Shown: piece after piece, positions 52,692 through 63,429 of the stretch
Position numbering within the stretch: the stretch's first letter is position 1
Layout of the letters: each line of letters begins with the position of its first letter
Assembly: GCF_028476545.1 (NCBI RefSeq)
Contig: NW_026732982.1
Coordinates: 248,001 to 312,000 of the forward strand
Length of the DNA stretch: 64,000 bases
Source: Physella acuta
Lineage: Eukaryota; Mollusca; Gastropoda; Physidae
Reading direction: 5' to 3'
The notes under the pieces: generated by a model
What the model was told of the DNA's origin: nothing
What the model saw: the letters and a program-made list of their open reading frames with translations, nothing else
The model's database searches: none
Position numbers and translations under genes: made by a program

Positions 52692-52894
52692 CAGTGTTCC
52701 TTTCAGACTTTTTCTCCAAAGGGGGTGGGGGGTCTTGAAGCGTTTGGTGTGGCGACCCAAATACTTTCCCGGGGAAGTGGGGCGGACAGTGGTAAAAATT
52801 GTATATTTTCTAATCTATTTTCTTTCAGGTAGGGGATGGGGGGGGGGGGGGGGTTGCACACCACCCCCCTATCCCAGAAGGAATGACACCACTG
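52692..52894. mobile_element. G-tract hAT-like MITE (family A), copy 4
   Basis: CAGTGTTCCTTTCAGAC left and GGAATGACACCACTG right. The 8-mer flanks TTGACACT and TTACAACT match at five of eight, an old insertion. Confidence 0.65.
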
Positions 52895-54188
52895 TTACAA
52901 CTATATAAGAGTATTGATTGCAATGCTAACAACAACATGGAAATATGAATCAGCATATGAATCAGCTTGCACTGTATACGGGAAAAAACTGGGTATGAAT
53001 ACACTCAATAAATCATATGGCACTATTTTCAATTAAAAAAGAAAATAAATTAAAATTGTTTTTTTTTTTTTTAAATTACATCAAAAAGAACATGAACTAA
53101 CAATTTGCCAACACATAAATTCGATCTGTTCAAGAACACATAGCGTATAATAATGAAACAGGTCAGTTAAAAATATATGGACATAAAAAATTATTTAGGC
53201 AGTTTATAAAACATAAACAGGTCTTTTTTTTATGTCTTTAAAACAACAAGTAGCCTCATCAGTGCAGAGAACACCAAAAACTAAGAAATGTAGGGAGTTA
53301 AGTACTCAAAAAAAAATTATTTAAAAAAAAAATAACAACATTAGTCGTTGAGCCGCTCATCGATGATAAAATCATAAAATATTTATAAAAATGAATTATT
53401 TGATATCAAATCATAGTGGCGCAGGGGAGATAATATCTTTATTCTTTGATTCGAGTATGTGTAAAAATTATCTCCCTTTAGTTTAAGTTAACTCAAGTAA
53501 ATGAAGCAATTTTCAAATTGTTTTGAAAAGCCACAGCGTCTGTTGTATTGCAAGTTTATTTTGGTCATATTTAAAATATCACTAGTGATTCAAATAGTTC
53601 GTGTAGCTGAATTTAAAAAAAACCATATTGCACATAAATCTTTATTAACTAACTCGTCGCTATCGTCTAGGCTTAAACTTGAATCCAGCCGTTTAAAGTT
53701 TTAATGTAAATTTAAATGTTAGCGCGGCATTGTTTGTTTCTTTATGAAATATTTTAAGAAAAATTAAATAGCATTACATAACGCTACGCTAAAAAAAAAC
53801 AGCAACAGAACATGGTTCTAAAAGTTGACCTACACATTATCTGCCATTCTTCATCAACACGGTTCGTTACACAAATATAATAACAATCAAACCATTAAAC
53901 AAAAACCGCTTTACTTTAACTCTCCAGGTAAGCAACGAACCCCACATGATATAATTAAAATATACAAAATTAAAACATAAGAATAGTATCATGCAAGAGT
54001 GTATAGCTTTTTACACCGTATTAGCAATTAATTGCAATGCGAAACATCACGTAGTTGAAACAGATCATTGAAAAAATATAAGAACCTGTAACAGACCACT
54101 GTACACATACAACATAGGCCTACTCTATTTTATCTACTACAAAAATAAAAAATAAAAGAGACCAGTATGTATTAAATGTTAAATAATA
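52895..54188. other. AT-rich intergenic sequence
   Basis: No exon or repeat array. Several oligo(A)/oligo(T) runs. Confidence 0.4.
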
Positions 54189-54196
54189 CGCACATA

Positions 54197-54220
54197 CAGA
54201 GTTTCTTCCAGGCATCTCTT

Positions 54221-54252
<32 letters not shown>

Positions 54253-54458
54253 CGGCAAAAAAAAGCCCCCCCCCCCCCGAAAAATTTTTAACGCCCCCCC
54301 CCCCCCCCCCCCGAATGAAATGAAATTTATATAATTTATATAGAAAATATATACTTTTAACAGTGTCCGCCCCCCCAAAGAAAGTCTACCCCCCCCCCCC
54401 CCCGAAAATTTCAAGTGCCCCCCCCCCCCCCGGAGAAAAAAGTCTGGAAGAAACACTG
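54197..54458. mobile_element. G-tract hAT-like MITE (family A), copy 5, inverse orientation
   Basis: Ends CAGAGTTTCTTCCAGGC and GTCTGGAAGAAACACTG. Exact target duplication CGCACATA (54189-54196, 54459-54466). It holds a G run of about 30 and C runs of 10-20. Confidence 0.93.
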
Positions 54459-54469
54459 CGCACATAATT

Positions 54470-54600
54470 AGAGTTTCATCCAGGCATCTCTTCGGGGGGG
54501 GGGGGGGGGACGAGGGGACGACGACGACGATGACACTGTTCAAAGTATATATTTTCTATTTAAATTCAATTTTGTTTGGGGGGGGGGGGGGGCGGTAGAC
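54470..54600. mobile_element. G-tract MITE (family A), copy 6, truncated
   Basis: AGAGTTTCATCCAGGCATCT with the G run and the AAAGTATATATTTTCTATTT core, starting four bases after the target duplication of copy 5. The other end is lost. Confidence 0.7.
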
Positions 54601-55546
54601 TGTCTTGTTTATAATGTTCAAAGACTTTACGAGTGCTAGATTTTACATTATTTATAGGTTCCCAAAATTTTCTGAAATCATTTTTTTTTTTTAAATTCAT
54701 GCTTATCAAAACTTAATTTACTTAAAAAAAAACAGTTGTCATAGCCACAAACAGAGAGCCATATCAAAACATGCCCCACACACTTTCTGTAATACTAAAT
54801 AACCACAGGTGGTTCATGCTAAAAATAGAGATAAATTCATTCCACAGTTCAATGCCATGTATGAATATCAAAATTTGGTTAAGGCGATCTCGTTGGCCAA
54901 CTCATACAATAAAATAAAATGATAATGATTCTAAAAGGCTAAAATAATTACATGATCTAAAAGATTATAATCCAACAGATTTGAATAAATAGAATGTTTT
55001 TAGAATTGTTTTAATTGTACACTTTCTTTTTATCACATTTTTTATGGTGTTAGTTCATTGTTTAATTATAACCGTTATGTTTATGTAATCATGTTCTTTT
55101 GTTTTACCTGACCAATAATACGAAAGGTCTATGTACTAAAAATATGTTTTTCTTTTACTATATGCTTATCTTTTTTTTAATTGGCAAGAAATGGGATATG
55201 TCTAGATTAAAACATATTTGTATCACCATAGCTAGCCCTAGACGATGGGATAATCCTTCATGAAAACACCAGATAAAAAGATTGCACAAGCAAATTAAAA
55301 CTATTTTCTTATGGCTATACTTAAAATAAGTGCCCATTCCTTTTGACAATATGGCCTAAAAAAGTAACAAATAAAATATAGGTTCAAAATACTTTCATTA
55401 TGTCATTATATATGCCCTCAAAAAATGAAGCATTGAAAGGAAATTATAATTAACTAAAGGTCAATAAAGTTTTATGATTGTTAAGTTTTAAAAGTTTAAT
55501 TTCAAAACATATTAAGTTTTAAAATTATGAATATATTTTATTCCTG
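54601..55546. other. AT-rich sequence downstream of the FN3 gene
   Basis: No exon was recognised. It may include the 3' UTR of the minus-strand FN3 gene. Confidence 0.35.
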
Positions 55547-56349
55547 TTATATAATAAAAGTTTTTCTGTTTTTTCTTTCAGTATCAGTTAACCTGTTTAA
55601 TATGTTATTAAAAAAATAGTTTATCACTTTAAAAATTATCAGCAGTTTATCAAATAATCTAATCAACATGACATGATAAAAGGTAAAAGAAAGGTTAGTT
55701 TCTAAAATAAAAGGCAGAATCAGTTTTTTAAAAGTAAATTTTTGATGATAAAAACAAAAATGTTTACTTGTATTGTAAACCACTGTTATAATTAAAAAAA
55801 TCAAAACTTTTAAAATGTTTTTTGCTCCATAATTCAAACGCAGTTTTCTTCTATATTTCATACACTGCATGCAGATCAAAACAATGACAATAAGAAGAGC
55901 AATGGTATCTAAAGGAACGGCAGCAAAATTCCAACAGACACGAGTGACTTTGTGCCTCGGATAGTAACCAGTGATGTAAGTTGTGTAAGCAGGAGTTGTT
56001 ACACCTGTTGTTACAACTGTTGTTGTTTCATCTGTTGTTGTTTCAATTGTTGTTGTCATGTTAGTAGTTGTTACAAATGTTGTTGTGTTATCAGGTATTG
56101 TTTCAAATGTTATTACAGGTGTTGTTGTTGGAAGTGTTGTTGTTTCAACTGTTGTTGTTTCAGTTGTTACAAATGTAGTTGGGTAAGCAGGTGTTGTTTC
56201 AACTGTTGTTTCAACTGTTGTTGTTTCAGTTGTTACAAATGTAGGTGGGTAAGCAGGTGTTGTTTCAACTGTTGTTTCAATTGTTGTTGTTTCAGTTGTT
56301 ACAAATGTAGGTGGGTAAGCAGGAGTTGTTGCAACAAGAGTTATAGCCA
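55547..56349 (-). CDS. Thr-rich mucin-like stalk and membrane segment exon
   Basis: An open frame of about 267 codons follows a good minus-strand acceptor at 56351-56350. The first 130 residues are a Thr-rich stalk with a 22-residue unit (66 nt) repeated about three times, a typical O-glycosylated spacer. A TM segment and basic MKYRRKLR follow near 55920-55840. The remaining frame to 55547 is AT-rich and hydrophobic and may be untranslated or intronic, so the 3' boundary is uncertain. An ATG at 56386 would give an alternative start, but the acceptor makes splicing from upstream more likely. Confidence 0.55.
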
Positions 56350-58575
56350 CTGGCAGGAGAGGAATTTTTAATGTTAATAATGACATTAATTAATGTTTAA
56401 CTACATACTTGAACGTTTATGAATTTATTATGACATACATTTATAATAAAAACATTAGGGCATAAGATACAAAACTAACTTAATCTAGTCTCTAGTCTAG
56501 CAGTTCAAAACTTCATTTGGTCTCTAGTCTAGCAGTACAAAACTTCATTTGGTCTCTAGTCTAGCAGTACAAAACTTCATTTGGTCTCTAGTCTAGCAGT
56601 ACAAAACTTCATTTGGTCTCTAGTCTAGCAGTACAAAACTTCATTTGGTCTCTAGTCTAGCAGTACAAAACTTCATTTGGTCTCTAGTCTAGCAGTACAA
56701 AACTTCATTTGGTCTCTAGTCTAGCAGTACAAAACTTAATCTTGTCTCTAGTCTAGCAGTACAAAACTTAATTTGGTCTCTAGTCTAGCAGTACAAAACT
56801 TAATTTGGTCTCTAGTCTAGCAGTACAAAACTTAATTTGGTCTCTAGTCTAGCAGTTCGAAGCTTAATATGGTCTCTAGTCTAGCAGTACAAAAATTAAT
56901 TTGGTCTCTAGTCTAGCAGTACAAAACTTAATGTAAATTTATCATTTATGAAATGAAATTTTATCTGAGAAAAGTTTAGCTTACTTCCCTACTTCCCTTA
57001 GCTTACTAGGGTCCTAGCTGGCACAGGTAGGGTGTAGAGCCCTACCCCAGGTGTGACTGTGGAGGTGAAGGCTGCGACCTGACATTCATAGCTGGTCTAA
57101 GGTTGGAGGGACCTGGGAATACAAGGTGTTTATGTATTTACCAAGGAATGGCTTATTTATGCATCATTTGAATATGAGAAAATATAGCTTATATTTTATA
57201 AATAACTTGATGGCTTTTATTGTATCTATCATTTTAGGGGTCATCCATAAATGACGTCACGCTTTTTTGGACGATTTTTACCTCCCCCCCTCCCCTCCGT
57301 CACACGTCGTCACAAAAAGCCAGACCCCACCCCCTAAAATGACGTCACACCTCAACCTACAACCCCCCTCGAAATTGCAGTTGAATTTTTTTTAAACATC
57401 GATATTTTTCCAAAATCTTGTCTAAACTATTACAATTTATTAAAACAGTTATCTAAAACGCGAAATAACGTCTAAAATTCGTTTTTTAACATTGCTTTTT
57501 TATAATGCAAAAATGTGACGTCCCAACATCTGACCCCCCCCTCCCCCTCATCACACATCGTCACAAAATTACGGACCCCCCTCCCCCCTACGAGTGTGAC
57601 GTCATTTATGGATGACCCCTTAACAAAGTGAAAACAAGGCTTATACTTCATACATAAATTTTGGCTTTAACTGTATGCATCAATTAAACAGCGGAAAACA
57701 TGGTTAATACTTTATACATCAATTTATGGGTTTTAGATTAAACATCGATTTAAAAGAGGGGAAACATGAAGTAATGAAATGAACAAAATTTCTCACTGTA
57801 TAGTAAAGTTGAGATCAGATGAAGGGGAGAGAACCTCTGACCAAACTGTGCTACCCTCTACTCTGTACTGTACTATGTAGGAGGTCACATTGCATGTTGT
57901 TAGCTCCCCTGGTATAGGCTACAATGCGGGAAAGTTTGATCACATGTTATTTCTTTCAGCAGTATTTAATGTCACAATTACAACAAGATAAAAACAGAAA
58001 TATTTAACAGCTTCATCTAACTTGGCTGATATTATAACACAGTAATCAAGGGCAGTGATTTATTTAAAGAAATATGTGCTAAAAAATAAATAACTTAAAA
58101 AAAAATTAGAAAATTTATATTTTTAAGCTGTATAATATTTTCAAACGTTATAACATTCTATGGACAAAAACATTTTAAGGTACTGAAAAAAAAGAGGCAA
58201 TTGGAATTATACAGCCACTTATATTGTTCTGATAAAAAATATGTAAATAGAAAGACACAAGCTATTCACATAAGAAATGTTTAAATAGACAGACAGTTAC
58301 AAGCTACTGACTAAGCAAATGTCTAAATTATAGACAGACACTTACACAGACTACTGACTTTAGAAATGTGTAAATAGACACTTAAAACTACTGACAAAAC
58401 AAATGTGTAAACAGACAGACACCAACAAGCTACTGCCTAAAAAAATATGTAAACAGACAGACCAGCTACTAAAAGAAAAAATGTGTAAATAGATTACTAC
58501 TTACACTCCACGAGAGCTGAAGACTGGTGGAAAAGATGGCTCTAACTTGAAGACGTCCAGGTGGTGCCACAGGGG
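55547..58575 (-). CDS. FN3-domain single-pass membrane protein with Thr-rich stalk, partial, with one in-frame stop (exons 58575-58505, 57918-57797, 57112-57007, 56349-about 55547)
   Basis: Three short exons joined in phase rebuild a complete fibronectin type III domain. Exon A gives APPGRLQVRA...LQLSWS. Exon B gives PIPGELTTCNVTSYIVQYR...NFTI. Exon C gives SLQP-stop-TSYECQVAAFT...LPVPARTL. Sites are CCTCCAG/GTAAGT, TTGTAG/GTGAGA and TTCCCAG/GTAAGC. A fourth exon after TCCTGCCAG codes a stalk rich in Thr with repeated VETTPAYPPTFVTTETTT, then a membrane helix (about IALLIVIVLICM) and a basic MKYRRKLR stop-transfer. Such proteins are usually type I cell-surface receptors or adhesion proteins. 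Two problems remain: a TAG at 57099-57097 sits where most FN3 domains have an ordinary residue, and exon C ends in phase 0 while the stalk exon needs one carried base. A further exon, an error, or decay could explain this. The 5' part (signal peptide) and the true 3' end are not identified. Confidence 0.62.
56480..56940. repeat. 32-bp minisatellite in the FN3 gene
   Basis: About 14 units of TTGGTCTCTAGTCTAGCAGT plus ACAAAACTTCAT, located between the last FN3 exon and the stalk exon. Confidence 0.94.
57007..57112 (-). CDS. FN3 domain last exon with in-frame TAG
   Basis: After TTCCCAG the exon reads SLQP, TAG, TSYECQVAAFTST, VTPGVGLYTL and PVPARTL: the E-F-G strands of FN3 including the conserved L-x-P-x-T-x-Y motif. 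The stop takes the variable position between P and T. Using the alternative acceptor TTAG just before ACC would remove the stop but breaks the phase from the previous exon. Confidence 0.6.
57237..57619. mobile_element. PIF/Harbinger-like MITE in FN3 gene intron
   Basis: Inverted ends GGGGTCATCCATAAATGACG (24 bp near-perfect, mirrored at 57596-57619) with TTA on both sides (57234-57236, 57620-57622). The interior has mirrored CCCCCTCCCC...TCGTCACAAAA blocks. Non-coding, 383 bp. Confidence 0.88.
57797..57918 (-). CDS. FN3 domain central exon
   Basis: This 122-nt minus-strand exon (40 codons plus two bases) reads PIPGELTTCNVTSYIVQYR and then a WSEV...NFTI strand pair, the C-C'-E core of an FN3 domain. 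It follows the LSWS end of the preceding exon without a phase change. It is too short to appear as a long open frame. Confidence 0.68.
58505..58575 (-). CDS. FN3 domain first exon
   Basis: This 71-nt minus-strand exon starts with two bases of a split codon and ends phase 0 at TGGAGT|GTAAGT. It codes PVAPPGRLQVRA and STSLQLSWS, the A and B strands of FN3 with the signature Trp. The exon upstream of it was not found. Confidence 0.65.
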
Positions 58576-58679
58576 CTGGAGGATTCAGGTCAAATGTTTA
58601 TTAATAGATCAAACACAATACTGAGTCAAATGATAATTTTAAAACAGACTCACTTTTGTATAGGGAGCATGGGGCTGAG

Positions 58680-58775
58680 GTATGGAGCACTCATTTAGAC
58701 TAGTAACACAAAAAATTAAGTTCAATTCTACTTCGCACCACTAAGTACCTAGCTTTGGTCAGGGAGAGTAAAGGC
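58680..58775 (+). mobile_element. Decayed SINE head and core
   Basis: GGGGCTGAGGTATGGAGCAC, a B-box-like AAGTTCAATTCTAC and TAAGTACCTAGCTTTGGTCA/GGGAGAGTAAAGGCC keep the SINE order. The SINE tail is continued by the array that follows. Confidence 0.55.
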
Positions 58776-59862
58776 CAACGTCACAATATCAGATGTGACT
58801 GGTACAGTGCTGACCACACAATCCTTACAGAAACCAACGTCACAATATCAGATGTGACTGGTACAGTGCTGACCACACAATCCTTACAGAAACCAACGTC
58901 ACAATATCAGATGTGACTGGTACAGTGCTGACCACACAATCCTTACAGAAACCAACGTCACAATATCAGATGTGACTGGTACAGTGCTGACCACACAATC
59001 CTTACAGAAACCAATGTCACAATATCAGATGTGACTGGTACAGTGCTGACCACACAATCCTTACAGAAACCAACGTCACAATATCAGATGTGACTGGTAC
59101 AGTGCTGACCACACAATCCTTACAGAAACCAACGTCACAATATCAGATGTGACTGGTACAGTGCTGACCACACAATCCTTACAGAAACCAACGTCACAAT
59201 ATCAGATGTGACTGGTACAGTGCTGACCACACAATCCTTACAGAAACCAACGTCACAATATCAGATGTGACTGGTACAGTGCTGACCACACAATCCTTAC
59301 AGAAACCAACGTCACAATATCAGATGTGACTGGTACAGTGCTGACCACACAATCCTTACAGAAACCAACGTCACAATATCAGATGTGACTGGTACAGTGC
59401 TGACCACACAATCCTTACAGAAACCAACGTCACAATATCAGATGTGACTGGTACAGTGCTGACCACACAATCCTTACAGAAACCAACGTCACAATATCAG
59501 ATGTGACTGGTACAGTGCTGACCACACAATCCTTACAGAAACCAACGTCACAATATCAGATGTGACTGGTACAGTGCTGACCACACAATCCTTACAGAAA
59601 CCAACGTCACAATATCAGATGTGACTGGTACAGTGCTGACCACACAATCCTTACAGAAACCAACGTCACAATATCAGATGTGACTGGTACAGTGCTGACC
59701 ACACAATCCTTACAGAAACCAACGTCACAATATCAGATGTGACTGGTACAGTGCTGACCACACAATCCTTACAGAAACCAACGTCACAATATCAGATGTG
59801 ACTGGTACAGTGCTGACCACACAATCCTTACAGAAACCAATGTCACAATATCAGGCAAGCAG
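58773..59862. repeat. 59-bp minisatellite derived from a SINE core
   Basis: About 18.5 nearly identical units of CAACGTCACAATATCAGATG / TGACTGGTACAGTGCTGACC / ACACAATCCTTACAGAAAC. The second and third parts match the SINE core-to-tail stretch (GGTCGTAGTACTGACCACAC...ATACAGAAAC) of copy 3. Units differ by at most one or two bases. Confidence 0.93.
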
Positions 59863-60370
59863 GTATGTCTGGATGTAGAACTAAATGTCACGTGTCTCCT
59901 CAAGTACAGCTAAATGTCTGTTCTGTAACTAATTTGTTAACTTTTTATTTAAATTACAGTTATTTTCATAAGTTCATGACATTTTGTTCAACAACGTTTT
60001 GAGTTAAGCCACATGTCGAGAGATTAATGATCTATTGTGGTTTCTTTGATTCAGACATTCAACAAATGCTATACCTGTCCAGAAAATAGGTCAGAACAAC
60101 TCAGAAATAACCGCAATTCTTTAATGTAGCAGTCAGTGGCCTAAGGTCGAGTGAGGACTAACTCCTGACTCGAGTGGCGCATGACCCATAACTCGAGTGG
60201 CGCATGACCCATAACTCAAGTGGCGCATGACCCATATATCTAGTGACGCATAACCCATAACTCGAAAGACCCTTAACCCATGACTAAGGTCATGGCACCA
60301 ACATTGTATCATTAATGTCGTTACGTGATTGGACGGCCAATAATGTCCGTTAGAGTAGTGACGTAAAGGG
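59863..60370. other. Unique sequence with short 23-bp repeat
   Basis: Four or five ACTCGAGTGGCGCATGACCC units lie at 60165-60290. Otherwise nothing. Confidence 0.5.
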
Positions 60371-60764
60371 AAAAATTATCATTAAAAAAGTTTTTATAAA
60401 CCCACGTTTTCTGATTGAACTAAAAAGTAGAAAAAAAATGCTATATATCACAATAATGCAAGCGATCACTCTACTATAAGCGATGAAAAACGTGAGGCGC
60501 CGAAGTAAAAGTTTTTTTATCGGTCATTGTTAATATAAGATGTAAAATTTATATTACTATTGATTAGATAATACTATTGAGTTTTATTAGGGAGCTTGTA
60601 GAGAGTCAACAGTATTAGAAACTGTAAGAAAATCACGGCGCCCCACGTTTTTCATCGCTTATAGTAGAGTGATCGCTTGCATTATTGTGATGTATAGCAT
60701 TTATTTTCTACTTTTTAGTTCAATCAGAAAACGTGGGTTTTTAAAAACTTATTTAATGATAATT
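60371..60764. mobile_element. Long foldback element (inverted arms of about 130 bp)
   Basis: Left arm 60371-60502 and right arm 60636-60764 are near-perfect reverse complements (for example AATGCAAGCGATCACTCTAC and its complement, GATGAAAAACGTG, AAACCCACGTTTTCTGATTG), with a loop of about 130 bp. The open frame in the right arm is incidental. Confidence 0.88.
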
Positions 60765-61184
60765 ATTTTCTACTTTTTAGTCTTTGTCTGTTTGTTTGCA
60801 TTCAAATCTTGCTATCGATTTTATCTTCTCGCATTCACTTTTTTTTGGGTAAACGAAGACAACTCGTAAAAAACACGTGCCTTTTCCAATCGACGTTTCT
60901 TCTGTGTTGCTGTTTCTTTCACCATTTTGCCCTCGCGTGCAAACCATTCGACCATCAACATTCTACTTCCTGATCAGTCAGATTTGCATAGGTTTGTACA
61001 CAAACACCGCGTGACCACTACTCAGCCAATCGCGTGCTTGCTCCTTCAGTAAGGCAAAAGAGGGAAAGTAGCGAACCTTGTTTTATCAAATTACAATTAC
61101 TAGGTTATGTCCATTTTTTGTACAAATATATAGGGGTCAAAAATGATCAATAACATTTTTCCATGGATCAATTTAGTAATAATA

Positions 61185-61310
61185 ATAATTGAATATTGTA
61201 TTGTCATCAGAAACAAAGCTTCCCTGAAAATTTCAGCGCGCTAGCTAACTAGGAAGTGCCCGAAATTTCGATCGCAAGATTTGATTGGAAAAACAAACAG
61301 ACGCGAAAGC
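61185..61310 (-). repeat. Dispersed non-coding repeat, copy 4
   Basis: TATTGTATTGTCATCAG, AATTTCAGCGCGCTAGCTAA, GTGCCCGAAATTTCGATCGC: the reverse-complement block order of copy 2, diverged. The flanks (60870-61180 and 61311-61870) hold no gene. Confidence 0.45.
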
Positions 61311-61989
61311 AAGTTAAAGAAAACGTGGGAAAAAATAATGCACGACAGGGTCCGTTACTGTGGTGATATAGTTATAACAATCATACACGATTCCATCATA
61401 CGACAACCACTTCACTACACAGATTGATCATTGAAAGAAAGTTATCAAGATTATTTATATTAGAAAGTGGTTGAGGGGTATGGACGTTTGGTCAGAACCG
61501 TATCAGGCTTGTGGGTTCGGACAACAAGTGAAATGTAAACAAACTAAAATAAAATGTAATAAACACATAGAAATAAACCACATATTTATATTTGTTCCTG
61601 ATATGTCTCATATATGTGTAATATTTTAGTATATGTGTATATGCGTGTGCTTCACTTTATTTAAAGCACTGCAAATTAACAATCTACAACAAAATTTAGT
61701 ATAGCAAGTAGAATGAAAAATTAACACAATTAAAAATAACGACCTGTATGTCAAGCATACAGCAGTACTAAACAACAATCCAACTGTCCGCAGTGATCGC
61801 TGTCATCGCTGTCTCACAAACTCCCACAACTGAACGCTTCCCTCCCCCACCCCCCGGGCCAGCCCTCCCCTCCCTCAGGTGTTCGTGTGTTTGTCGCGGA
61901 CGTGAGTCAGCCGTGAACATGCCGTATTGATTGCTGGCTCACATTCTGGAGTTCTACCTGGAAGCAGGGGCGGATTAAGCTTGGGCGGG

Positions 61990-62145
61990 GCCCACGATGG
62001 AAGTTTTATAAAACGCGAAACGGTTTTACTTTTTAAAATTCAAAAGTGTGATCTCACACTATCTGACCCCCTCCCCCTCATCGCTACAAAATTACGGCCC
62101 CTCCCCCCTTTTATGATAGTGATATAATTTATGGACGACACCCAT
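61990..62145. mobile_element. Decayed right half of the Harbinger-like MITE
   Basis: ATCTGACCCCCTCCCCCTCA, CTACAAAATTACGG and ATATAATTTATGGACGACAC track the right half of the element at 57480-57619 with substitutions. Confidence 0.55.
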
Positions 62146-62214
62146 AGACTTGGTGTCTACATACAGCATGTTTCATACTATACTAAGTTTATGTCTGCCT
62201 GACTCAGCTTTCGT

Positions 62215-62430
62215 ACGACACTAGACTCATCATAAAGACACACTGACACTAGACTCAACACAAAGACACACTGACACTAGACTCAACACAAAAACACACT
62301 GACACTAGACTTAACACAAAAACACACTGACACTAGACTCAACACAAAAACACACTGACACTAGACTCAACACAAAAACACACTGACACTAGACTTAACA
62401 CAAAAACACACTGACACTAGACTTAACATA
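62215..62430. repeat. 28-bp minisatellite
   Basis: About eight units of GACACTAGACTCAACACAAA plus AACACACT. The following 480 bp (62431-62912) hold nothing recognisable. Confidence 0.93.
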
Positions 62431-62912
62431 AAGAAAAATAGAACAGGTGACAAAAAATCAACAAGGAAGTTACAGGTAGAACGTAAGAGACATACATCAA
62501 TCGTAGAATTTAGGTGACACAAACACTTGTATTTTATGATAATGGGATAACACATCGAAACATTAGCACCGCTAGCCATAGAGATATAGTATATACTAAA
62601 AAAATATACTAAGTATGAAATACCTTATCACTGAGATATTTTAAAACAGATATAAGCCTATTTGAAGAACTATGAAACAACAAACTCGTCCGTTTGTTTT
62701 ATTCAACCGGCAAACACACGTCTAAATTTAGCAACTTAACCAATACAAATAAAATGTCTTACACAATCTTCTTCCTTGTTGCAACAAGCTGTAACACCAT
62801 TGACAGCAGTTAAACACCTAGCAGTGCAATTCTTCATTTTTTACTAGCGTCCCCGTCGCGCGTGGCTGAGTCCTACATACCAGATCGCGAGTCACGAAAA
62901 ATGTTACTAGGG

Positions 62913-63415
62913 CAGGGGTGGTCAAAGTGCGGCCAGCGGGCCACATGCGGCCCGCCACAGAGTTTTTTGGGGCCCGCCAGACATTCAGAAAACCCCCGCC
63001 TTGAACTGAGATTTCCATCATGTCCGCGACCGAAAGTTCGTCTCTTATTATTTTCATAAGGGAGAGGCTATGTCAATGCGCATGCATTGGGAATACGCAC
63101 TTCTCTGGTTTGTCAGTTTTATTTCAGTTTTGTCTATGCAACAGTAAAATAAAAAAAATTCCAAGTGAAGCCATGAACCTTCCGAAAAAGAGTAAAATTG
63201 GTGATGAATTCCGTGTGTTTAATGAAGGATGGACACACACATATTTCTTTGGTTATACAGGAACGTTTTTTTTTATAAAACCATTAAGAATTTTTTTTTT
63301 TCTGAAACGAAATGTAATGTTAACTAAAGAATACAATCATTTTAAACCGTGCGGCCCTCCGCTAAAATCCGCTACCACAAAGTGGCCCTCGAGTCAAAAC
63401 AATTGCCCACCCCTG
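62913..63415 (+). mobile_element. Deleted hAT transposon (family D) keeping the transposase N-terminus
   Basis: Ends CAGGGGTGGTCAAAG and ATTGCCCACCCCTG are inverted. The flanking 8-mers TACTAGGG and TCCTAGGG differ at one base. Inside, the plus strand codes MNLPKKSKIGDEFRVFNEGW and THTYFF, the N-terminal BED-side motif of Charlie8/GTF2IRD2-like hAT transposases (K-R-K-x-D...FxExWxxxYFF). The catalytic part is deleted, so the copy is dead or a passenger. Confidence 0.8.
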
Positions 63416-63429
63416 TCCTAGGGTTTCAT

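Noticed and set aside
55952-56371. Plus-strand Cys-rich 139-codon frame
   Set aside because: It is antisense to the Thr-rich stalk exon; ACA/ACT codons read backward give Cys/Ser-rich words.
60669-60869. Small hydrophobic membrane protein frame
   Set aside because: It starts within the right arm of the foldback element and is AT-rich with Phe/Tyr bias from oligo(T) runs.
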